A stretch of DNA of 15,625 nucleotides from Chamaesiphon sp. (GTDB lineage: Bacteria > Cyanobacteriota > Cyanobacteriia > Cyanobacteriales > Chamaesiphonaceae): contig JAJAZF010000014.1 of the NCBI GenBank assembly GCA_026785875.1, positions 1 to 15,625 of the forward strand, read 5' to 3'. This document shows positions 6,801 through 12,110 of this stretch, piece after piece (within the stretch, counting starts at the first letter, position 1; each line of letters starts with the position of its first letter). Below the pieces are notes generated by a model. That model saw only the letters and a program-made list of their open reading frames with translations. It ran no database searches and was not told where the DNA came from. The translations under genes and the position numbers were made by a program.

Positions 6801-7426
6801 GTTATCTTGCAGACGAATCAGATGAAGACATCGAACAACAAAGTTCGGGTAGTAAAGTCAAGGAACCAGCTCGATGGTATGCCGTCCAAGTTGCATCTGG
6901 CTGTGAAAATCGCGTCAAAATTGACTTGACACAGCGGATTCACTCCTTTGGGATGGGCGAACGTATCTACCAAATCGAGATTCCCCAAACTCCCACCATC
7001 CGACTCAAAAAAGATGGTACCAAGACACCCGCCGAAGAAAAAGTTTTCCCAGGCTACGTCCTAGTTAGTATGTCGATGGATGATGACGCATGGCAGGTAG
7101 TCAAAAATACCCCCAACGTGATTAATTTCGTCGGCTCAGAACAAAAACGCGGTTACGGACGCGGACGCGGACACGTCAAACCACTACCTCTTTCTCGTGG
7201 TGAGGCAGACCGGATCTTCAAACAAGCTCTCGAACAAGAGCCAGTAGTGAAGACAGATCTGACCGAAGGCGATAAAATAATGGTAATGTCTGGTCCATTT
7301 AAGGACTTTGCAGGTGAGGTCGTCGAAGTAAGCCCCGAACGGAGTAAACTAAAAGCCTTGCTCTCTATCTTCGGGAGAGATACCCCCGTAGAACTCGAAT
7401 TCAACCAAGTCCAAAGACAGGGCTAA
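6797..7426 (+). CDS. nusG: Transcription termination/antitermination protein NusG
   Basis: This 209-residue protein has the two-domain NusG layout. The NGN domain (about 25-145: ARWYAVQVASGCENRVKIDL, then EEKVFPGYVLVSM) binds the RNA polymerase clamp. The KOW domain (about 154-208: LTEGDKIMVMSGPFKDFAG) contacts Rho or ribosomal protein S10. Residues 1-24 are an acidic extension. A glycine/arginine-rich loop (KRGYGRGRGHVKPLPL, 117-132) joins the region typical of cyanobacterial NusG. ATG 6797 overlaps the secE stop by 4 nt. It is part of the same operon as rplK and rplA. Confidence 0.96.
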   Translation: MSYLADESDEDIEQQSSGSKVKEPARWYAVQVASGCENRVKIDLTQRIHSFGMGERIYQIEIPQTPTIRLKKDGTKTPAEEKVFPGYVLVSMSMDDDAWQVVKNTPNVINFVGSEQKRGYGRGRGHVKPLPLSRGEADRIFKQALEQEPVVKTDLTEGDKIMVMSGPFKDFAGEVVEVSPERSKLKALLSIFGRDTPVELEFNQVQRQG

Positions 7427-7438
7427 TAAACACATCTA

Positions 7439-7864
7439 ATGGCAAAGAAAGTAGTCGCAATTGTTAAGCTAGCACTGAATGCTGGTAAAGCTAACCCCGC
7501 ACCTCCAGTCGGTCCCGCGCTGGGTCAACATGGTGTGAACATCATGGCATTCTGTAAAGAATATAATGCCAAAACCGCCGAACAAACTGGCACGGTAATT
7601 CCTGTCGAAATTTCGATCTTTGAAGATCGCAGTTTTACATTTGTACTGAAGACACCACCTGCTTCGGTATTGATCAAGAAAGCCGCCAAAATCGAAGTTG
7701 GTTCCAACGAACCAAACAAGAAAAAGGTCGGTCAAATCACCACAGTGCAATTGCAAGAAATCGCTCAAATCAAATTACCCGATCTCAATGCTAACGACAT
7801 TGATGCAGCAATGAAAATCGTTGCTGGTACCGCCCGAAATATGGGTGTTGCGATCGTTGACTAG
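7439..7864 (+). CDS. rplK: 50S ribosomal protein L11
   Basis: This 141-residue protein has the standard L11 length and motifs. The N-terminal domain carries the proline-rich PAPPVGPALGQHGVNIMAF (20-38), which interacts with release and elongation factors at the GTPase-associated centre. The C-terminal domain (about 75-141) with KKVGQITTVQLQEIA and the ending GTARNMGVAIVD binds 23S rRNA helices 43-44. The ATG follows the nusG stop by 12 nt without a clear Shine-Dalgarno sequence, so translation may be coupled to nusG. The short T-run right after its stop (tttttt, 7865-7870) begins the rplK-rplA spacer. Confidence 0.97.
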   Translation: MAKKVVAIVKLALNAGKANPAPPVGPALGQHGVNIMAFCKEYNAKTAEQTGTVIPVEISIFEDRSFTFVLKTPPASVLIKKAAKIEVGSNEPNKKKVGQITTVQLQEIAQIKLPDLNANDIDAAMKIVAGTARNMGVAIVD

Positions 7865-7883
7865 TTTTTTATCCACCATATTT

Positions 7884-7919
7884 GGGGGAGAGGAAAGCCC
7901 TCGTTATTCACCCCAGGAG
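7884..7919 (+). promoter_or_regulatory. Candidate structured leader at the rplA ribosome binding site
   Basis: In the 60-nt rplK-rplA spacer an outer GGGG/CCCC stem (7884-7887 or 7885-7888 with 7911-7914) encloses an inner gagg/cctc stem (7890-7893 with 7899-7902, loop aaagc), with an asymmetric unpaired side gttattca. The Shine-Dalgarno AGGAG (7915-7919) abuts the outer stem. L1 is known in other bacteria to repress its own operon by binding mRNA that mimics its 23S site; whether this is such a site is inference. Confidence 0.4.
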
Positions 7920-7924
7920 CAATT

Positions 7925-8632
7925 ATGACCAAAAAGTATTCCCGTCGTTATCAAGAACTAGCGAAAAAGATCGAAGATCGTGCATACGATCCCCTCGAAG
8001 CCATGAAACTGATCAATGAGACAGCCACCGCTAAATTTGCGGAATCTGCTGAAGTTCACGTTCGGCTGGGTATCGATCCCAAGTATACCGATCAACAATT
8101 ACGGACGACTGTTGCGTTGCCTAAAGGTACCGGACAAACGATCCGTGTTGCAGTGATCGCCCGTGGTGAAAAAGTGGCTGAAGCCGCTGCTGCTGGTGCA
8201 GATCTCTCTGGTTCTGAAGAATTAATCGCTGAAATTCAAGGTGGGATGATGGATTTCGATCTGTTGATCGCGACTCCTGATATGATGCCCCAAATCGCCC
8301 GTCTAGGACGAGTTCTCGGCCCACGCGGTCTGATGCCTTCGCCTAAAGCTGGGACGGTAGCAACCGATCTAGCTGCGGCGATCGCCGAGTTCAAAGCTGG
8401 TAAATTAGAGTATCGTGCCGATAAATCTGGGATCGTGCATATTCTCTTTGGTAAGGCGGCATTCGCTCCTGAAGACCTCCTGACCAATCTCAAGGCGTTC
8501 CAAGAGAGTATCGATCGAAATCGTCCTTCTGGGGCTAAGGGTCGGTTCTGGCGCAGTATGTATGTCTCGGCAACGATGGGACCATCGATCGAAATCGACA
8601 TCAGTGGTCTCCGTGACATGAAAACTGAGTAA
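7925..8632 (+). CDS. rplA: 50S ribosomal protein L1
   Basis: This 235-residue protein has normal L1 length. It forms the L1 stalk, contacts the E site, and in other bacteria is also a translational repressor of its operon. Diagnostic stretches are the N-terminal KKYSRRYQELAKKIEDRAYDP type, VRLGIDPKYTDQQLR (47-61), the domain II segment DLLIATPDMMPQIARLGRVLGP (112-133), then RGLMPSPKAGTV (134-145), and the C-terminal YVSATMGPSIEIDI. AGGAG at 7915-7919 supports the start with a 5-nt spacer. Cyanobacteria normally continue with rplJ and rplL; here a terminator palindrome follows instead. Confidence 0.97.
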   Translation: MTKKYSRRYQELAKKIEDRAYDPLEAMKLINETATAKFAESAEVHVRLGIDPKYTDQQLRTTVALPKGTGQTIRVAVIARGEKVAEAAAAGADLSGSEELIAEIQGGMMDFDLLIATPDMMPQIARLGRVLGPRGLMPSPKAGTVATDLAAAIAEFKAGKLEYRADKSGIVHILFGKAAFAPEDLLTNLKAFQESIDRNRPSGAKGRFWRSMYVSATMGPSIEIDISGLRDMKTE

Positions 8633-8661
8633 TTAGTAAATAACTAGATTATTTACATACG

Positions 8662-8708
8662 AAAAGGATGGTAGGGGCAATTCATGAATTGCCCCTACCA
8701 TCCTTTTT
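8662..8708 (+). terminator. 46-nt perfect palindrome terminating the secE-rplA operon
   Basis: Positions 8662-8707 are a perfect palindrome: aaaaggatggtagggg, caattcatgaattg at the centre, then cccctaccatcctttt. Transcribed, it forms a very stable hairpin of up to about 21 bp ending in a U-run (8704-8708), 29 nt past the rplA stop. The symmetry would make it function in both directions. The core gtaggggcaattcatgaattgcccctac looks like a palindromic unit seen dispersed in cyanobacterial genomes (recalled, not checked). Confidence 0.8.
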
Positions 8709-8895
8709 GATAAGTACGATCGAATCGATCGGGTTAGCCAGTGGGGTTATCATTGTCTAATCTGGTAATGTATGACAAAATTAGGTCGATTTTTCCTGTT
8801 AACTCAGCTTCCAATCGATCGAGTCGAGTACCTCTATTTTAAGCGAGCGAGAAGTTGTACTAACGTCTATATGTATTAAGTGAAGGAGGATTAAA

Positions 8896-9282
8896 TTGAA
8901 AATCAATAAAATTCATCATGTTGCGATAATTTGTTCTAATTATGAAGCATCGAAAAAATTTTATGTCGATATTCTCAAATTCTCAATAATTAACGAGACT
9001 TATAGAGCCGAGAGAGATTCATATAAGCTAGATCTGAAGGTATCCGATCGAGACACCATCGAACTATTTTCATTTACGTCTCCACCATCCAGACCGAGTA
9101 AACCAGAAGCTTGTGGACTTAGACATCTAGCTTTTGAGGTAGATAATATCGAAGAAAACGTTGATTATTTAATTTCTCAAGGAGTTGCTGTCGAAACAAT
9201 CAGGGTTGATGAGATAACGGGTAAGAAATTTACTTTTTTTAAAGACCCAGATGATTTACCTTTGGAAATATATGAGTTGTAG
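8896..9282 (+). CDS. VOC family protein, YaeR/SMU1112c-like (glyoxalase fold)
   Basis: This 128-residue protein belongs to the vicinal-oxygen-chelate superfamily and most resembles the YaeR/SMU1112c group. Hallmarks are KINKIHHVAIICSNYE (2-17), YKLDLKVSDRDTIELFSF (43-60), the almost invariant RPSKPEACGLRHLAFEVDNI (66-85), and the C-terminal KKFTFFKDPDDLPLEIYEL. The four metal-ligand positions are present: His8, Glu56, His77 and Glu124. Substrate is unknown for this subfamily; a metal-dependent lyase or isomerase is expected. The start is TTG at 8896, decided by an excellent AAGGAGG at 8883-8889 (6-nt spacer) and by alignment of the first residues. Base composition is more AT-rich than the neighbouring ribosomal genes, compatible with horizontal acquisition. 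Confidence 0.9.
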   Translation: MKINKIHHVAIICSNYEASKKFYVDILKFSIINETYRAERDSYKLDLKVSDRDTIELFSFTSPPSRPSKPEACGLRHLAFEVDNIEENVDYLISQGVAVETIRVDEITGKKFTFFKDPDDLPLEIYEL

Positions 9283-9410
9283 ATTGGATGTTTTTTTTAG
9301 ATTCAACATCTTGCGATCGATGCTTTACCGCGTACATAGCCTATTTGCAGGCAGTGCCCACCCTATTATTTCTGGATTTCACTCCTTTCACCCCAACCTA
9401 ATCACTAATT

Positions 9411-9439
9411 TTGTTAGAGAATACAAAATATAATATAAT
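9411..9439 (+). promoter_or_regulatory. Near-consensus sigma-70 promoter
   Basis: TTGTTA at 9411-9416 and TATAAT at 9434-9439 are separated by 17 nt, within an AT-rich stretch and 32 nt ahead of the ATG at 9472. A second TATAAT overlaps at 9429 but has poor spacing. It would give a short untranslated leader for the following gene. Confidence 0.6.
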
Positions 9440-9471
9440 AAATAGGTACTATAGCAATAGAAAAATTATTT

Positions 9472-9843
9472 ATGACTTATACCCGTGAAGACCTTAAAAC
9501 AATGAATCATAAGCGTTATCAGAGCTTTGATACTCAACTTTCTAGTGATGAGGAGCCTTTCAGAGATTACTTTAATAAACTCCTGGGAAAATTCAAGCCA
9601 GACAGTTATGAAATCAGAATAGGTGAGGGTGATTGTGGCAGGGATATTGTTGCAAAGGTGAGGAAGATATCGAATAAGATCGAGAACATCGTTTGGTTTC
9701 AATACGGTAGTCGGTCAATCGATCGGCCACTTACTCTAGAAAGAATCAATAAGATTCAAGAAAATTTGGATTTAGGTGAGACTAAGGAGTTTAATAGACC
9801 TAACTACGCAATAAATACAGACATCTTGAAACCTTTGTCATAG
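9472..9843 (+). CDS. Hypothetical protein, 123 residues, unknown
   Basis: I do not recognise this protein. It is soluble, charged, and lacks a signal peptide or membrane helix. It starts with a polar helical segment (MTYTREDLKTMNHKRYQSFD) and an acidic patch SSDEEPFRDYFNKLL (24-38). A more beta-like part follows: SYEIRIGEGDCGRDIVAKVRK (45-65) and IENIVWFQYGSRSIDRPLTL (70-89). A single cysteine is at 55. No clear Shine-Dalgarno precedes the ATG, but a near-consensus promoter lies 33 nt upstream and a hairpin terminator about 57 nt downstream, so it is a self-contained transcription unit. AT-rich composition and lack of recognisable relatives suggest accessory DNA. It could be an immunity-type or orphan protein, but nothing in the sequence shows that. 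Confidence 0.65.
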   Translation: MTYTREDLKTMNHKRYQSFDTQLSSDEEPFRDYFNKLLGKFKPDSYEIRIGEGDCGRDIVAKVRKISNKIENIVWFQYGSRSIDRPLTLERINKIQENLDLGETKEFNRPNYAINTDILKPLS

Positions 9844-9899
9844 CAATTGTAACGCAAATCAGAAATAATCAATACTTTATTATTACACATGTATTCTTC

Positions 9900-9927
9900 G
9901 GTGGGAATTTCCCACCTTAATTTTCTA
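9900..9927 (+). terminator. Rho-independent terminator
   Basis: A perfect 7-bp GC-rich stem (ggtggga at 9900-9906 with tcccacc at 9910-9916) with a 3-nt loop is followed by ttaattttct. It lies 57 nt after the stop of the 123-residue gene and between convergent genes. The T-rich tail is on the plus strand only. Confidence 0.65.
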
Positions 9928-9977
9928 TTCTTTTTATTGCATATGCGTTGGTAAGCCGCTCCCCTGCTTTCTCTCTG

Positions 9978-10337
9978 TTAACGAGCGAGTCCGTATAAGA
10001 TCCCAAACATAAAGTCAGGATCTATGATATCTAAACCATTAGTAATGATGTTGTGATTTCTAGTCACCAAGGCTAGCTGTTGGTTGTTGTCAGCTAAAAT
10101 TAAAATGGGTGGCTTCAAACCAAATGAATTATAGGGGCTGTATGCCCCATACTGACCCCCATACTGCGAATACTGATTATGAATAGTATTTGAATAAGAA
10201 TTGCCATAAGTATTAGGATTAATAACAGAATTAGGATGATTTATGTCACTATACATTGAACCTAAAAAGGTACCATCTTGAGCTACTAATCCTAATTGAC
10301 CATCCAGGGCTATTAATGATTTGGCAATTTGAAACAT
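9978..10337 (-). CDS. Asn/Tyr/Gly/Ser-rich repeat protein, conserved hypothetical
   Basis: This 119-residue protein has three parts. Residues 1-28 include LDGQLGLVAQDGTFLGSMYS, where the segment around 'DGTFLG' reads like a beta hairpin. Residues 33-71 are a low-complexity stretch rich in Asn, Tyr, Gly and Ser with degenerate ~14-residue units of the form S/T-I/V-x-N-x4-YG-x2-Y. Residues 72-119 (FGLKPPILIL, LALVTRNHNIITNGLDIIDPD) form a more conserved C-terminal part. The same overall plan occurs, as I recall it, in uncharacterised bacterial proteins of this size, often in cyanobacteria. There is no signal peptide or membrane helix. It is transcribed alone, convergent with the preceding orphan gene. 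Function is unknown; the repeats suggest a solenoid-like or surface-binding part. Confidence 0.7.
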   Translation of the reverse strand: MFQIAKSLIALDGQLGLVAQDGTFLGSMYSDINHPNSVINPNTYGNSYSNTIHNQYSQYGGQYGAYSPYNSFGLKPPILILADNNQQLALVTRNHNIITNGLDIIDPDFMFGILYGLAR

Positions 10338-10538
10338 ACATCAAGTACTACAGTATCGAATATAAGTATATACATTCTTGAGTCGTATATATCAGGATGA
10401 AAATAATTATTTTTTCAAATTTATTAAAATTAGATTCCTAATCTGCTAGCCTCATTACAGAATGCCACATAGAACTTGTCACACCCAAAATCCCATTGAT
10501 AGTAATGGTTGTAACAAGCTCAATATTCTATCTGTACG

Positions 10539-11162
10539 TTAAAACTTATAACTAATCTTATCCTTAGTCTCCGTAACCTTACCAGTTGCAAACCAACTAT
10601 CGAGTAATTGTTTGATCTCTGGATCGCTCGGTTGATATTTAGTTAAAGCTGATTTGAGATATGTATGTAAAGTCGCTCTTTTTTTCGGTCGGCTTTTGAG
10701 AACTACAGCAGATAATTTAGTAAATGCAAGATCGGCTAGAAAATCTTGAGAGTGAGTGACTACATCCGATCGACCAGACAATAATGCCAGATTTTCGATG
10801 CGGCGACAGGAGATACCTAATTTGGCTAGATGTTGAATCAGCGGATCGAAACCGCGATCGCGTGAAAGAATTACATAGTTAGATGTGGGAGACTTGAGGC
10901 TAATTTGACCTAGATAAAAAACAATATGAAAATCCAAAGCATTTGGGCCGATGCCTTCCACCCCAATCCACTCCACCGCTGCACCCAATTGATGCGCCTC
11001 TCGGACTAGATCGAAAGGAATCTTGACTTGAGCGCATCCCACAAAAATGAAGATCCTGAGATTGGGTTGTTGGAGGCTCGATAGGCTGACTTGAGTGACA
11101 TTCTCGTAGTCGATAAAGAGTACGGTAGCTGGATCGAGTTTTTCGATTGGAGGGGGATTCAT
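10539..11162 (-). CDS. PIN/NYN-like domain protein, putative ribonuclease
   Basis: This 207-residue protein has a PIN-like fold signature. Acidic residues of the expected metal site are visible: Asp18 and Glu20 in LFIDYENV (15-22), Asp77 in GPNALDFHIVFYLG (72-85), and Asp102 and Asp106 in ILSRDRGFDPLIQHL (98-112). The surrounding strands (IFIFVGCAQVKIP, AVEWIGVEG) match a Rossmann-like alternation. Such domains are metal-dependent single-strand RNA nucleases; activity here is inferred. Residues about 155-207 form a basic helical C-terminal part (RPKKRATLHTYLKSALTKY, then LLDSWFATGKV), possibly nucleic-acid binding. It is the last gene of a minus-strand operon, its ATG directly following the TAG of the small gene upstream (no spacer), which indicates translational coupling. 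Confidence 0.82.
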   Translation of the reverse strand: MNPPPIEKLDPATVLFIDYENVTQVSLSSLQQPNLRIFIFVGCAQVKIPFDLVREAHQLGAAVEWIGVEGIGPNALDFHIVFYLGQISLKSPTSNYVILSRDRGFDPLIQHLAKLGISCRRIENLALLSGRSDVVTHSQDFLADLAFTKLSAVVLKSRPKKRATLHTYLKSALTKYQPSDPEIKQLLDSWFATGKVTETKDKISYKF

Positions 11163-11402
11163 CTAGCCTAAATTCAATGAGTTTACAGGTACTTCATCCC
11201 AGGAGCCGACTGTCCGTAGCCTAGCAACCCAGCCTAGTTGCTTTTGCTCGGTAGTGAGATTTTGCTCGAAAGATTCATGACAGTCTCTCGCCAATTCTTC
11301 GCTGCGAGAAGCAATGCAGGCATACATCAAGCCGCCAGGATCTAATTGTTCGTTTACCCAGATTGTTAGCATCAATTTTGGTTCCTGCTGTATCGTATTC
11401 AT
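11163..11402 (-). CDS. Small hypothetical protein between GNAT and PIN genes
   Basis: I do not recognise this small protein. From ATG 11402 it has 79 residues (a TTG at 11405 would add one). An internal ATG at 11372, with AGGAA 9 nt ahead and a 69-residue product starting MLTIWVNEQLDPGGLMYAC, is equally credible. The sequence has a hydrophobic start, a helical charged middle (SRSEELARDCHESFEQNLTTEQKQLG) and a C-terminal WVARLRTVGSWDEVPVN. There is no signal peptide or membrane helix. It is sandwiched in an operon: 15 nt after the GNAT stop and zero spacing before the PIN-like gene. The position suggests a partner or regulator of the PIN protein, but this is inference only. Confidence 0.65.
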   Translation of the reverse strand: MNTIQQEPKLMLTIWVNEQLDPGGLMYACIASRSEELARDCHESFEQNLTTEQKQLGWVARLRTVGSWDEVPVNSLNLG

Positions 11403-11417
11403 CAAATTTTAGTCAGT

Positions 11418-11897
11418 TTAAGATTTGGCGGCAATACTAGCTAGTGTTTCGGCTGTCATTCGGCAAGTTTTCCAGTCTGGTAAAACCGTCGCACCGAGAC
11501 TTTGATAGAACTCGATCGCGTTTTGATTCCATTCCAGTACAGACCATTCTAGCCGCCCACAACCTCGCTCGTGTGCGATTTTGGCAATGGAGGTCATCAG
11601 AGCTTTCCCGATCCCTTGGCGGCGATATTCGGGCTGGACAAAGACATCTTCCAGATGGATTCCTGGTTGGGTGAGGAAGGTAGAGTAGGTAGGGAAAAAT
11701 AATCCAAATCCAACTACTTGGCGATCGAATTCGGCTACGATGGCTTCAGCACAAGGTAGATCGCCGAATAGATGCGATCGCAATAGCTCAGTATTTCCAG
11801 TCACTCGATCGCTAAGTTGTTCGTAGGCTGCTAAACCTAAAATCAGCTCAAAAATCACATCGATATCTTTTGCTTGAGCAGGACGAATATTTAGCAT
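11418..11897 (-). CDS. GNAT family N-acetyltransferase, diamine acetyltransferase-like
   Basis: This 159-residue protein is a complete single-domain GNAT enzyme that transfers acetyl from acetyl-CoA to an amine. Motif A is HLEDVFVQPEYRRQGIGKAL (81-100), with the pyrophosphate-binding RRQGIGK. Motif B is GRLEWSVLEWNQNAIEFYQ (114-132), followed by SLGA. Tyr131 is the usual general acid. These features, in particular RLEW-VLEWN-NAIEFY, resemble the spermidine/spermine (SSAT) or thialysine acetyltransferase branch, so a polyamine or amino-acid-like amine is a plausible substrate. ATG 11897 gives a protein beginning at family position one (MLNIRPAQAKDIDVIFELI). It is the first gene of a three-gene minus-strand operon with a small protein and a PIN-like gene. 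Confidence 0.9.
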   Translation of the reverse strand: MLNIRPAQAKDIDVIFELILGLAAYEQLSDRVTGNTELLRSHLFGDLPCAEAIVAEFDRQVVGFGLFFPTYSTFLTQPGIHLEDVFVQPEYRRQGIGKALMTSIAKIAHERGCGRLEWSVLEWNQNAIEFYQSLGATVLPDWKTCRMTAETLASIAAKS

Positions 11898-11963
11898 TTA
11901 GTTAGGTATTAGTTTACTCTGTTCCCAGTATCAAATTAAAGATCTAGGGTAGTGAGTCAATAG

Positions 11964-11991
11964 TGAATGGTGAATGGTGAATGGTGAATGG
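11964..11991. repeat. Heptanucleotide tandem array (TGAATGG)4
   Basis: Four exact head-to-tail copies of TGAATGG occupy 28 nt, upstream of the GNAT gene on its promoter side. Short tandemly repeated heptanucleotides are a known feature of several cyanobacterial genomes (STRR type). Confidence 0.9.
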
Positions 11992-12060
11992 TAAAGCGAT
12001 AGGTTGTCTGTCGATCGGAGTGGGAAAGGAGTAGTTTAATTTCCTCGCAGGTAAAACTTT

Positions 12061-12107
12061 AACTATCAACTATCAACTATCAACTATCAACTATCAACTA
12101 TCAACTA
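12061..12107. repeat. Heptanucleotide tandem array (AACTATC)6 plus a partial copy
   Basis: Six exact copies of AACTATC are followed by AACTA, ending 3 nt before the stop codon of the RlaP-like gene (on the opposite strand the unit reads GATAGTT). The unit differs from the TGAATGG array 70 nt away. Copy number of such arrays typically varies between strains. Confidence 0.92.
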
Positions 12108-12110
12108 AAC

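Noticed and set aside
7469..7768. 99-residue minus-strand open frame inside rplK
   Set aside because: Antisense shadow of rplK with no plausible start signal or domain.
8236..8619. 127-residue minus-strand open frame inside rplA
   Set aside because: Antisense of a highly conserved ribosomal protein gene; arginine/proline/serine-rich shadow translation.
8734..8814. Minus-strand open frame reading LEAELTGKIDLILSYITRLDNDNPTG, looking like the end of a small coiled-coil protein
   Set aside because: Only 26 residues, no ATG, an in-frame stop shortly upstream, and the coding look may come from CGATCG-rich sequence. It could be a gene relic but is not supported well enough to annotate.
8855..8877. 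TTGTAC and TATGTATT upstream of the YaeR-like gene as a promoter
   Set aside because: The two boxes are only about 11 nt apart, too close for a sigma-70 promoter.
8896..11897. A dedicated defence system formed by the VOC, orphan, repeat and PIN/GNAT genes
   Set aside because: Genes are on different strands with separate signals, and no nuclease-helicase, reverse transcriptase, TIR or similar defence core is present.
11964..12107. Heptamer arrays as replication-origin iterons
   Set aside because: No DnaA boxes, no AT-rich unwinding element with dnaA/dnaN nearby, and the units match cyanobacterial heptanucleotide repeats better.
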